From Labia minor (taxonomy: Eukaryota > Arthropoda > Insecta > Dermaptera > Spongiphoridae): a stretch of 64,000 bases of DNA. The notes under the pieces are model-generated. The model saw nothing but the letters and a program-made list of their open reading frames with translations. It was not told where the DNA came from and searched no databases. The position numbers and the translations under genes were made by a program. Location of the stretch: the NCBI GenBank assembly GCA_963082975.1, contig OY720346.1:25042720-25106719 (forward strand), in the 5' to 3' direction. Below, piece by piece: positions 38,171 through 48,850 of the stretch (positions are counted from its first letter, which is position 1; the number at the start of each line of letters is the position of its first letter).

Positions 38171-39795
38171 AGTGAGTACTTATATTAAATAATATCAAAT
38201 TTTTTAAAACTATTATGGATATTACTTATTTCATTCATTGAATAAATTAAATAAAAAATTTTTTATTCATGGATTGTTTATATTTTTTTTTATTCGTAAT
38301 ATTAATTTTCTGAATAGATATAGATTTTTTCATATGCAATTTAAAATACATTGCAATTCAATTTACATATTTTTATATTCTTTAAAAAAATCAATTTATA
38401 TAGAAAGCATCATCTTTTTAAATAAATAAATCAAATCATTATATGATTTGAATTTAAAATTTTATAATGTATATATGAAAAACACACATACATATATTTC
38501 TACTTCAATTTTTCAAATATATTTTAAATAAAATTTATCATTTTATCAATTTTATGTAATCATTCGCATTGGAATTGGAATAATAAAAATTCTTAAAATA
38601 ATAGCGGATATCTGAAAGTGGATGTTGAGGAACTTGAGAGGATTTAGGAATTGGATAATGTGGCTTAGGATACGGACGAATCGAGGAAATGAACTTTCAA
38701 ATTCCGAGCTCCAAGATTTTTTTATAAGAAGATTGGGAAGGGAAAACAGAAGGCCCACCACCCATCACCCTGAAATTAACCTCAATAAAAATATTAAGGA
38801 ATGTTTCTGTTTATATAATATATATATATATACAGTATATGTATATTGATCCATTATTAGCTAATTAATAAATATATTTTCATTGCTTATTTTCATTGTT
38901 TGTTTTTCATATGGCTGTTCTAATTTAGTAATGTTTACGAAGGTTTTAACCATTTAAATACACATACCTAGCATTTTTCAAATTATTATGCATTTTTTCG
39001 AGACCTTGGATTTTTTATTTTTAAAAATGTAACCATTCAATATTAATTTAGTTAATCTAGAAACAATTATTAACATATAATATATTACATTTTATTAAAA
39101 TTATTATAATATATAATTACTATAATATTTTAGAATAATATCATTTGAAAATATTGATTATTAATATAAAAAAAAATTGAAAATTTTGATTTTGCATTAA
39201 AAAATTAGTTTTGTAGAAGGCCTTAATTAATTAATATTAGAATTTAAGGTATCCGGAAAATATGACACACATGAGGAGATTTTACCGAATCTCAAACATT
39301 AATATTATTATGACGTGAGGTGTTAATGGTACCTAGGACTATTAGGTACTCGTAGTATAAATTACAGTTATAATCTTAAAATAAAAAATACAAAAATTTT
39401 ATAAAAATATAGTCAATCTCTTACATGGTAATATGTCCAACAGTAGGAGGGGGGGCTATTTGAAGCTGCCGGTGTGGTGATATGGCTTACATATAAATTA
39501 TATTTAAACCAATCTTAAAAACTCAGAAAGTTGAAAAAATATTTGAATATTTAATTAGATAAGTTTTAAGTATTAAAAGAGTACATAATTTAAATAACAT
39601 AATTTCATATTAACATTTGACCATTAATTTTCGTCTTATTACTATAAATTGTTTGAGAGGTTCAAATTTTCCAAAAACCGTGGATCACACATAAAAAAAA
39701 GTATATTATATATACATATATCTAATATGACGCTCGCCATATTTCCCACACAAACAATGCGTCTTAAATTTCATTTCAAATAGTAAACAAGGATG
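38171..39795. other. AT-rich noncoding stretch
   Basis: A mixed segment at 38600-38770 has overlapping open frames on both strands (38622-38849 plus, 38552-38761 minus) without recognisable domains. A (TA)n tract lies near 38818-38831. Otherwise low complexity. Confidence 0.45.
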
Positions 39796-39803
39796 GCTAT
39801 AAG

Positions 39804-40562
39804 CAGTGGCGTACTTAGGGGGGTGCGGTGGGTGCGGTCCGCACCGGGCGGCACTTATCTTGGGGCGGCATTTTTTATATTTAGTTATAGTTGTAAAAAG
39901 CAACTTATTCATTTCATATTTATTTTTTTTCTTTCTTGAATAATAAATGATTATTATGATTATTATAAGTTTACTATTTGATTTATATAAATTATGATTA
40001 ACTATATGATTTCGAATATTATTCCTCGGTGTATATAAATGCATTTTAGTGTAAATTTTGAATTCTAATTCCAAGAACAGGATAATAATTTTATTTTATT
40101 GTATTCATTAAAATTCGTTGAATTCGTAAACGCATCTTTACGATTTTGTTCAGCTATTTTTCCTAACTAAAATTTTTTAATATCAGTTTATAAATGTCAT
40201 TTCTTTTGAAAAGTTTATATGATTACTTTGAAGTGATATACCAATATTTTTTTAAATCATCGATTTTTTTTTTTGAAAAGCAGGGCCGGCGGAAAAAATA
40301 TAAATATACATTTTGAGAGCATTATACACGATTTTTCTAGTATGAAAGCTAGAAGAGTAAATATTATATTAATATATGTTTATGAGTGCATACAAATATG
40401 TGTAAAAAAATTTACTCTATGTATTAATTAATATTGATTAAATAACTTAATAATTTATTTATGTGCATTAATTTATAAATACCACTATTTGATTGACTTA
40501 TAATAAAAAGGGCGGCAAACTGGAGATCGCCCCGGGCGGCAAAAGTTCTAGGTACGCCACTG
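39804..40562. mobile_element. hAT element, 759 bp, perfect 8-bp TSD
   Basis: Termini CAGTGGCGTACTTAGGGGGG (39804) and CTAGGTACGCCACTG (ending 40562) are inverted repeats, and GGGCGGCA motifs lie inside both ends (39845, 40501, 40534). The target duplication GCTATAAG is perfect (39796-39803 and 40563-40570). CAGTGGCGTA termini are known from non-autonomous hAT elements. The interior is AT-rich and noncoding. A CAGGGCCGGCGG motif at 40283 may be a second buried terminus. The minus frame 39706-40074 crosses the left end and is a shadow. Confidence 0.93.
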
Positions 40563-40570
40563 GCTATAAG

Positions 40571-41457
40571 ACTTAATTTAAAAATTATAACGTAGAATAT
40601 ACTAATCTAACAAAAATTGTAAAAGAAATCAAAATACAAATCTTTGAAATAAATATGATAAAATTTCATTTGTGTTGATCTTCTAAATATAAATGACGGA
40701 CAAAACATAATAAAATTTTCTTAACTTAAATAAATTCATAATTAAAATTATTGGTTTAAATCGAAAGTGAGCCCAAAAACCCAAACGAAGTTCGACAATT
40801 CTCGGCGGCACAAAAACAACTAATAATAAATAAATAAATTATTAAAGCTTAAATATTTAATGAACAATACATATAATACATATATCTTTAAGGGTTTCAA
40901 AAAATAAATAAATTGTTGTAACGATATATATATATATATTATTATGATATATAGTTAACTTATTGTTAAAAGTAATCAAGTGGCCCTCAAAAAGTTTGGG
41001 GCACCAATAAAATGATACTACAAATATTGGAAGACATTGCAAATTGGTGAAGAATTTCGATAAACTCAAATATGAACATTTATTTACCCATTATCATTTA
41101 CATTGTAAGAATTTTTTAATGCTTTGGAAAGATAAAAAAGTGAACGATGTGTGTTTTACTTAACACAAATACATTTGTATTAGATAATTTTTTGTGAAAA
41201 TTAAATAATTATATGGTTGAGGATCTCCTCAAATTAAGAGAATTTATAAACGTCTGTAAAAATGTAATTTACCCCAAAAAAGGGTAGTGAAATAAGTGAA
41301 ATGCCAATAATTGTATATAAATTTCTTAAATAAATCATAATACATGTTTGTAAATATTTAATTATGTCACAATTATGTAAGAATGTGCTATACTCTAAAT
41401 TTAACGTAGTGAAATTGTTTTAGACTCTAAATTAATAAAACTATTTTTCTTTTTAAG
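40571..41457. other. AT-rich sequence upstream of SAM exon (probable intron)
   Basis: No exon was recognised. The segment ends in the polypyrimidine tract and acceptor CTATTTTTCTTTTTAAG just before 41458, so at least its right part is intron. (TA)n lies near 40925-40939. Confidence 0.6.
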
Positions 41458-41639
41458 GTATAGCGTGGAGTTTTCGCTTCCCTTCGCTGACTGGATCCCT
41501 TTCGCGACGAGCAAACAAGATGCCGGGTGGACCAGGGGGTGCCATCCCCTACCGTCCCCATATGGATATTCGACAATGGCTTGCGGTCTTAGAACTTCCG
41601 CAATACCTTGAACATTTTGATAGATTCAATGGGGTCGAA
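41458..41639 (+). CDS. SAM-domain protein, internal exon 1
   Basis: This is the first of three exons coding for a sterile alpha motif domain, a helical protein-protein interaction module used by scaffold, adaptor and signalling proteins. The exon follows a strong acceptor (TTTCTTTTTAAG) and ends at GAA|GTAATT. Its first two bases complete a codon begun upstream (phase 1); it then stays open, IAWSFRFPSLTGSLSRRANK followed by MPGGPGGAIPYRPHMDIRQW and LAVLELPQYLEHFDRFNGVE, ending in phase 0. DIRQWLAVLELPQYLEHF is SAM helices 1-2. The internal ATG at 41520 could start translation, but the upstream frame is open and serine/arginine-rich, so I treat this as an internal exon. An open frame reading past 41639 into the intron is an artefact. 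I could not assign an orthologue; ANKS-, SASH- or Eph-type SAM proteins are only family-level comparisons. Confidence 0.88.
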
Positions 41640-42459
41640 GTAATTATGAATTATGTTTATTATTATCTAATATTAATAATCATTTTCGATACTTCCGTTA
41701 ATTATGCTGGTAATATTCAACATAAATATTACTTTTTTATTGTTTTATTAAAAAAATAACATTATTTAATTAAAAATTAAAAAATAGGTAATTATATATA
41801 TATTTCATTTAAAAATATACATTTAAATTTTTACTTTTTACTACTATTGCACCATCTACCAATTGATTTTATAAATTCTGTTTAAAAATTTTGTGTATAG
41901 ATGGCAGTGATAGTAAAATACTCGTTTTATACGTTAATATAAAATACGTGAACATTAGAAATTCTTTTGTATAAATTAAATAAATAAATCAAATTAAATG
42001 TATAAATTAAATAATTAAATAAATAAATTCTTTGATTTTCCACTTGCCAAAAATTAATCGCAATTTTTATATAGTTATTATACTAAAATAATTCTTGCTT
42101 TTCAATATTATTCTTTAAAAAATTAATTTAAATTTATATTTTTTTATTTATCCATTTGTTTAAGACTTTTCTCAAACACTTTTTTTACAACTTACATACT
42201 TTTTATTCCGAATTATTGAGACCAATATCACTTGCACAATAATACATAGGATGTAATATGTAATTGTTTTAGGAAATTCCATTCTTATATTTCAAATGTC
42301 TAAATATAATTTAGTTTATTTTTGTTGAAAAAATTTAATACGTAATATTTTTTTATTTTTTATAAATAATTTAAAATATTAAGTTATGTTAATATATATA
42401 ATATATTTAATTATTAGTAATTTAATTTATTGGATATATATTTGTTTTTGAATGTTTAG

Positions 42460-42571
42460 GAATTATTAACATTTTCCGAAGCCGATATTAAAGATCTAGG
42501 AGTAAAACATTCAGCTCATCGTGCACGGATAGTTTCCAGCTTATTTGCGCTTAAGAGTAAATATGAAAGTG
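42460..42571 (+). CDS. SAM-domain protein, internal exon 2
   Basis: The exon begins after the acceptor TTGTTTTTGAATGTTTAG and ends at AGT G|GTAAGT, a consensus donor. It continues exon 1 in phase 0 and completes the SAM fold: ELLTFSEADIKDLGVKHSAH then RARIVSSLFALKSKYESG. The pattern ELL-x-SEADIKDLGV-x-x-AHR is the conserved SAM helix 3 to helix 5 segment (LTEEDLKELGI-GHR-KIL in typical members), and LFALK lies in the long C-terminal helix. It is 112 bp long and leaves phase 1. The intron between exons 1 and 2 is 820 bp (41640-42459). It is too short to be found as an open reading frame with a start codon. Confidence 0.9.
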
Positions 42572-43034
42572 GTAAGTCAATTTAAAATAAAACTATTATG
42601 TGAATATAAAATAACGAACGGAAAATAAATTTATGTTATACTTTCAAATTTATATCAAACGCCCTCTCTTGACAACTTACTAAAATAAAATCATGGAACA
42701 TCAGCGCTATCTCAATATAACGGCGATGATGGTAAATATTTTATAGCGCAAGCGCTTAAAATTGAAATTTTAAAATTTTTAGATCTATTGCTTTAAGGTT
42801 TAGTTTTATAAGATAATATTAGTATATGTTTATCAGCAATTATAGATTTCTACTAAATAAATAAACTTATAAAATATATAAGATAAAATTTTTTAAATAA
42901 TAACACACGAAATTATTTGATTTTTTTTCGTTATCAATTTTATCTTTCTATTTAATAATTAAAACAGTTGAATATAAATATAAAAATAATATAAAACAAA
43001 TTATTAACTAATTTATTTAATTTTAAAATTTTAG

Positions 43035-43113
43035 GAACAAAAAGACGAGAAAAGCCCCAAAGGCATAGTGTCGCCGTTGATAGCAGAGTAGCACATCGGA
43101 ATTGTGTCGTAGC
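43035..43113 (+). CDS. SAM-domain protein, internal exon 3 (linker)
   Basis: The exon begins after the acceptor TTTTAAAATTTTAG and ends at GTAGC|GTAAGT. Joined in phase 1 to exon 2, it reads G-TKRREKPQRHSVAVDSRVAH then RNCVVA, with no stop, and leaves phase 2. The sequence is basic and serine-containing, consistent with a disordered linker after the SAM domain; no further domain is visible. The intron before it is 463 bp (42572-43034). The following exon was not recognised within the remaining 20.9 kb, so either a long intron follows or later exons are too short to see. It supports the gene model because frame, splice sites and phase agree. Confidence 0.75.
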
Positions 43114-44027
43114 GTAAGTATTAAATATCTTATTTGAAATATATTCTTTTTAATTTGATCTCTTGAATACTCATATTAATTTAACTAATTCTAAATTCAA
43201 GTAGTGGTCTTATATTTTATTTAAATTTTTAATATTTATAGCTCTTAAATATATATAAATATATTTGATATATTTTCTTAGAAAAATATATTATACATAT
43301 AAAATATATTATACTTATATTTTGTAAATTAAATTCCTTCAATCATAAAGTGAGAATAGATTATGTCAGATAATAATCACTTTAACCAGCAATTATTATG
43401 CTTATAACCCTGTGAAGTAATAAAATAGGATTAATCATCCATAAAATCTAAACAACCAAGTAGAACGGATCATTTACAGAAGACTTGAGAAGCCAATAGA
43501 ATGTAAAATAACATCATTAAACGGATGTTTATAACAAAAATCATTTATTATCATATCATATTTTACCAATTAACTTTAATAAAATATTTCTATTTAAAAG
43601 TTATATATAATACGATAAATAAGAAGTAAAACCAAATCTATAATGGAGCAGAATTTTTTTTATAACGTTTACGGAATTCAATAGAAAAGAGAATAATCAC
43701 ATACTCATCTTAGAAAGATATAATCATAAAAATTGCTACAATCATTTTTGTCTCTATATTTGGTTTTCTCATAATATCCCTTCATTACTAAAAATATATA
43801 CTATTAAAATTTAATAGTTTTATATATAGTTTTATATTGGCTTATTTAAATAAGATAATTTTCATAAATTGAAACGTCCACGTTTCTATGACCACTTCTG
43901 AAAATAAAACACCAAAAAAAACATATACATAAATACATATTTATATGTATACATAATCATTTATGAATTTAATGTCTTAATAAAATGAATATTAAGGGAT
44001 TTTATATTTCATTATAATATATGCACT
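43114..44027. other. Probable intron, AT-rich
   Basis: It begins with the donor GTAAGT of exon 3. No exon or element was recognised up to the Helitron-like tail at 44028. Confidence 0.55.
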
Positions 44028-44215
44028 AAAATATATAATTAATTTACTGATTATATTAAAAAATAAATAAGAATACAAAATGGAAATACATTAATGTTTT
44101 AATATATTGATTGAAATAAAATAAATGAAAACCTATTCTAGTTCATTCATATTTTCAACCAAATACTATGTATTCCTTCGGGGGTTCAGGGGACAGAGCA
44201 TTGAGCATTCTTCAC
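44028..44215 (+). mobile_element. Helitron-like tail C, degraded copy
   Basis: TATATAATTAATTTACTGAT (44032), ATTGATTGAAATAAAATAAA, TTTTCAACCAAATACTATGT and TCGGGGGTTCAGGGG match the tails at 48620 and 62395 in order. The terminal hairpins are mutated (CAGAGCATTGAGCATTC instead of the GAGCGCC hairpin). No RT sequence precedes this copy. A HINE-A begins 40 bp downstream. Confidence 0.6.
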
Positions 44216-44257
44216 AGTGTCATAATAAAATTCACATCGTGAATCTTGTTTATTTAT

Positions 44258-44677
44258 TTTTACCGACCGACGATAGTAAGGGAGGTATTGTTTTCACACC
44301 AAATTTCACATGTGGAGATTTTTACATATCTCCAGGAATCATGCATTTTCTTAACAGAAAAAAGTATTTTTAGCATGTCTGATCATCACCACAAATCATG
44401 CGTTTTGTGGTGGTTTTATTCTCGAGAAAAATCATCTTTATTAGTTTTTTTCTTAATTTAAAATTATATGACGTCATCCAGCCATTCATGACGTCACAGC
44501 CTGGTCTTACATATATATTATAAATAAAATAAAATTAAAAATATTTATGCTATATCCATATCTGTTTTTTATTATATTAATAGATATATTAAAATTATTT
44601 GAAATTGTTTCTGTAGCTGGAAATTAATTTATTTCAAACCGTCGGTCGGTTCGGACCTGGCCACAGGTCAACTTATT
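44258..44677 (+). mobile_element. HINE-A copy with internal deletion
   Basis: 5' TTTTTACCGACCGACGATAG and the block to TTTTTAGCATG are present. The (GTCY)n tract and the entire core are missing, and the sequence resumes at ATCACCACAAATCATGCG, then GACGTCAC, CCGTCGGTCGGTTCGG and the perfect hairpin GACCTGGCCACAGGTC. Both ends are intact. The deletion could reflect slippage between the repeated ATCATG...TTTT blocks. Confidence 0.87.
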
Positions 44678-45433
44678 TTTATATACGATGAACACCATTT
44701 TTATTTTATTTTTTTAATTATTGTCAATAATACTTTTCTTTACATTAATTTCAGATATCCTTTTTAAAATTGATCAATCAACTGAAAGAATTCAATTTAA
44801 AAAAATGCTGCCAACTTTCTTTCTTTTTTTTGAAATTATTGTTTATTCAGGCAAGAGATTGCCATTCTTAATTCCCCCTTTTTTCATTTATCTAAAGATT
44901 GATTTAAAACAGCATTAAAATATTCAAGACATTTTCCACTTTTTTTTTAGAAAATTATTTGAATTTCATTCCCCCAGAAGTAAGAAAAAAACAGCGAAAG
45001 TCTTAAATCTCTTCTTTTTCTTCCAACACCCTTTGCCATTTATTGCTTGTGAATGAATTCTCAGCTGGCTGGTTAGTTTGTCTTCACGCTCTCCAGATTC
45101 TCTCATTACACTCCCCTATATGCCCCTTAAGTGCTCTACGCAACATAGCCACGCTTCAAAATCCAAGCTCCCTTCTTTTTACACCCCTTTGTACAAATAA
45201 GATTTATTTCTTGAGGTTTTTAACCAAAAACTTAACTTCTCTTTTATTCAGTAAAATCAACAAAAGTTTTTAAACTTGTCTTATTAAATTCAATTAAGAA
45301 AAACAAGTTTATTTATTTACTTACAAAACTAAATACATAGTTATTTCTTTTGATTTCAAATTTGCTAAATTTTTATTATTGGCAAAATAAATCTAAATAA
45401 AAATAGATAGAAAGAAACCTAGTGAAAGTATAA
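44678..45433. other. Noncoding stretch
   Basis: A less AT-rich, pyrimidine-rich patch lies at 44990-45200 (CTCCAGATTCTCTCATTACA). The open frames there (44721-44918, 45043-45273) show no domain or splice context. It could be intronic. Confidence 0.45.
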
Positions 45434-45510
45434 CAATGAGCTGTGGCCAGGCACAAAATCGACCGATCATTTGAAATAAATTAATTTCAAAATAACATTA
45501 TATATATATA

Positions 45511-46038
45511 AAGTGCTTGAATAAGTTCTCGCTGTTTTTTTTTTGTGAAAATCAATGCTTTATTTAAACAATGTGGTGCACAACACGTCACTCAAAGTAC
45601 AGCCCATCACAAGACACTACTTTTTTCCCATCCCTCCAATTCTTCGTCTTTAAACTTTTTCGGTGCGCCAGAACGTTCTTTATCTTGAAGATAAAAATCG
45701 TCATTTTTGAACCGTCGAAACCAGTCTCTGCAAGTCGTTTCCGACAGAGCATGTTCCCCATACGTCTCAACAAGAGTTCGGTGTGCTTCAGCTGCTGATT
45801 TCTTCTGTATAAAATAATGCAATAGAATTCCACGCAAATACTCTTTTCGTGGCACAAAACTCGACATCTTTAAGCACTCAGAACAAAATGTGGTTGACAC
45901 TATGGCAAACAGAAACACACTGGCGTTCAAGAATACGAACAGTATTTCCTGGAAATGCGTTCGTTTCAGAAATATCATCCACTTATATTACTGGAAACGC
46001 CATCTGTTAGAAAACAGCGAGAACTTATTCAAGCACCT
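45511..46038 (-). mobile_element. Mariner element, internally deleted, TA TSD
   Basis: Inverted termini GTGCTTGAATAAGTTCTCGC are perfect over 20 bp at both ends (45514-45533, and inverted, ending at 46035). Outermost bases are AAG on the left and AGG on the right, with TA on both sides (45509-45510, 46039-46040). The 528-bp length compares with about 1.3 kb for intact mariner. The missing part is the middle of the transposase gene. The perfect termini suggest it could still be mobilised by a transposase supplied elsewhere (inference). Confidence 0.92.
45588..45867 (-). pseudogene. Mariner transposase, N- and C-terminus fused by deletion
   Basis: Translation from the ATG at 45865-45867 gives MSSFVPRKEYLRGILLHYFI, QKKSAAEAHRTLVETYGEHA and LSETTCRDWFRRFKNDDF. 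This is the paired helix-turn-helix DNA-binding domain of mariner transposases (YGEHALSETTCxxWFRRFK is diagnostic). After KKFKDEELE the frame jumps: a shifted frame supplies KKVVSCDGLYFE and a stop, which is the normal C-terminal end (intact proteins are about 345 residues). Roughly 250 residues, including all three catalytic aspartates, are gone. The remaining product could bind the terminal repeats but not cut DNA. Whether it is expressed is unknown. Upstream codons up to 45978 are 5' UTR read-through. Confidence 0.92.
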
Positions 46039-46330
46039 TATATCTTAAAATGATTAAATTATATTATCTTGGTTTTTATTTTTAGTTTAATTACGCAATT
46101 ATTAATTACTACTATATTTTAAGTGGAATATTTTAAGACAATGAATATAAAATTAATTCTTTGTAAATTACCACTTCCGGTTTCCGGATATACACCAAAA
46201 GTTGAGGAATTCATGCTACTGATGCATTAAGTAAATATACCAAATTTTATCAAAATCCATTGAGCTATACACGTCTTTACGGACACAGAATGGAGAGTCG
46301 GACGTACGGACAGATATGCTAAAAAGCTTT

Positions 46331-47685
46331 CACCACATTTTCTAAAATATCTTCCCCTTTGGAGTGTATATTTTTAATGAGTGCAAGGAACTTAAACCAA
46401 TTGTGAACACTCAACCTTCCCTCTCACTTCATTCTTTATCCCTCTCCTTAGTTTCTCTTTTCAAATAAACAGACAAAAGTGATTAGTTGCGAAAACTTTG
46501 AATGCCTCTCTCTCTGAATGTAAATTAGTGAAGATTTATTAACTTTTTAAGTATTTTTTTTTCTTCTCGTTTTTCATTTAATTCATTCATTTTCTACATT
46601 CATTCATATTTTGATTCGTCCCTTCAAAATAAAATTAATTAAATTCTTGAATTAATTAAAAAAATGCATCAAATAAAATCATTATAAAATGAAATTTTTC
46701 GCTTTTTTTCAATTTTTTTCTTTGTTTTCTCACAAAATAAATTCTTTAGTTTTTATCCATCATATTCTAATTTGTTCTCTCTCATATATATGGCTCTTAT
46801 ATATAATGTTAGTTTTAAATTTATTTTATAATTTTTTGAAAATATAAATGTAATTGATTTAATATTTTTAAATTAAATATATAATTTCTATAAAATTTTT
46901 TAAATAGTTAAATAAATTGTTATTTTTACATTATTTTATAATGAAATATAGATTAATTAAATATAAATGTTATACAATCTCTTTGTTTCTCAAAAATAGA
47001 ACTGTTAATTTAATCAACTTTAAAGAAAATAAACAAATTTTCTTATTATATCATTCTTAAATTATATATCTATAATATATATATAAAGGAGAGTGTTTGT
47101 ATGTATGTATGTATGCAATTTGTTTACTTTTTTGCTGTCATAGAAACAAACAAAAAAGAATTCCCAATCAAAGAATTATTATAATATTTCACTTTTTATT
47201 TTAAATTCTAATATTCAAATATCATTTCAATTAAATAATTTATTCTAAAAGTTCTCATTTTAATTAATATAATAAAATATTTAAATCATATTTAACTTAA
47301 ATTATTTTGTATTTATTCTTTCTATATTTGAATACTTCTTTTATTTTAAGGGAGGGAATTAACTATGATCTAAAAAAATTAATAAATGAAATTAATAATA
47401 AAAAATCAAATAAATCCATTAATTTAAATTAATACTATTAATGAATGTATATATTATTAATTTATCTTTAGTTTTAATCAATACTTTTATACCGTTAATT
47501 TTTATAAATTAATTTTTATAAATTGTCTCAAGTCTAACTTTGCATTTTCTCAAATTTTATTATATGTAATTAAAAATATTCAATAAAAATCAAGCAATGA
47601 AATTAAAATATCGAAATGAAATGATCAAGAAATATTATACTCTATTATAACATATACAATACTTATAAACTATAGGCGGAGGAAA
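46331..47685. other. AT-rich noncoding stretch
   Basis: A (TATG)n tract lies at about 47098-47115. No exon or transposon termini were recognised. Confidence 0.5.
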
Positions 47686-47689
47686 TATT

Positions 47690-48610
47690 AGACGATATCA
47701 TTGCGGGTTCATGCCAAATCGATCAACATTAATTAAGATATTTTCATTATGACAGATATTAAAAAAACCGCGAATTCAATATCTCTGTTCACTAATTATT
47801 TGTAGACTTTAGTAAAACCTACGCATGACTCAATAGATTTGGATAAACTTTTTCAAATTTTGATCTTAAAATTTATCTTGAAGGTAGTAAAGAAAGAGTA
47901 AGATGCGGAAATCAATTGTAAAATATTAGGTGACCCAGACGACTTAAATATAATAGCAGATTCGGCAATTGCAATTACAAATAGCGAGGAAAAATTAATG
48001 GAGGTAGGAAAAGAGATGAGGTTTAAAATTAATAATGATAAATAAAAATATTTAGAAACAAACAGGAGCAGTATTAACATACAAAATGTAGATTTTGAAT
48101 ATGTAGAAAAATTGAATTTAATCACAAAGGATAATAATATTTGAGAAGAATTTAAATCGAAGTTGCAATCGGGAAACGCCTGTTATCATGCAGTAAAGAG
48201 GCTTATCTCATCAAAATTATTATAAAAGGGAATTAAAATATATAAAACAATTATTTTGTCTGTTGTATTATATGAGTGTGAGACATGGTCTATGATCTTA
48301 GGAGATGAGAGTGGATTCAGAGTATTTGAGAATAGGATTCTCCCCAGCATTTATGGGCCAAAGAAAGATGAGTACATCAGGGAATGACGTACGAGAGATG
48401 GAACAGAGGCTCAGGATAAGGACACTTGGAGAAATGTGGTTGAAGCTGCCAAGAACTTTCGAGTACCGTTGAGCCACGCATGGTCTATGACCCTGGGAGA
48501 TGAGAGTAGATTCAGATTATTCTTTCCAGCATTTATTGGCCAAAGAAAGATGAGGTCACCGGGGACACTTGGAGAAATGTGGTTGTAGCTGCCAAGAACT
48601 TTCGAGTAGA
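47690..48610 (+). pseudogene. CETW-type LINE reverse transcriptase, eroded
   Basis: Motifs appear in the right order but in changing frames. CGFMPNRST (47702-47728) is the RT fingers segment. LFVDFSKTYDSI-like sequence around 47800-47840 is motif A. DDLNIIADSAIAITNSEEKL (about 47940-47996) covers the segment after the YADD box, itself damaged to PDD. SGNACYHAVKRLISSKLL lies near 48165-48222, then IYKTIILSVVLYECETWSMI with FRVFENRILPSIYGPKKD. It ends DTWRNVVEAAKNFRVP (about 48420-48470). The last 130 bp (48478-48610) are a partial tandem repeat of the CETW-to-AAKNF part. Multiple stops and frameshifts make it dead. The clade was not determined. Confidence 0.85.
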
Positions 48611-48850
48611 TAGATATAACATATTCAATAATAATATATATAATTAATTTACTAAATAAATTAAAATATATTTTAAATAATCACACAATAAGAAATGAAT
48701 GTTTTATGTTATACATTGTTTGAAACAAAATGGATGAAAACCTTTTACTACTTTCAACCAAATACTATGTACCACTCGGGGGTACAGGGGGCGGAGCCCC
48801 CGTCTAGATGTGAAGAGCGACGAAGGAGCTTTGAGCAGCTAGTTATTTTA
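48611..48850 (+). mobile_element. Helitron-like tail C with hairpins
   Basis: The tail follows the RT relic directly. It contains ATATATAATTAATTTACTAA, AAATGAATGTTTTATGTTAT, GTACCACTCGGGGGTACAG and two hairpins: GGGGGCGGAGCCCCC (48789-48803) and a decayed GAGCGACGAAGGAGCTT. It ends AGCAGCTAG before TTATTT. A hairpin a few bases before CTAG with a following T is the Helitron 3' signature. The same RT-plus-tail arrangement recurs at 62.0-62.64 kb. Confidence 0.6.

Larger units (their letters stand above)
45434..46330 (-). mobile_element. HINE-A relic split by a mariner insertion
   Basis: The left piece GAGCTGTGGCCAGGCAC...GACCGATCATTTG (45438-45490) corresponds to the hairpin and subterminal end of HINE-A. 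The right piece TACCACTTCCGGTTTCCGGA (46170) through ACCAAATTTTATCAAAATCC to a decayed GGACGTACGGACAGATATGC (about 46295-46320) corresponds to its core and GTCY tract. Between them lies the TA-flanked mariner 45511-46038. Divergence from other copies is high, so this HINE is older than the mariner. Confidence 0.65.

Noticed and set aside
36936..38198. Two similar minus-strand open frames (36936-37154, 37986-38198).
   Set aside because: Both are read through HINE-B copies; the similarity reflects the repeat, and the codons run across the CA tract and terminal hairpin.
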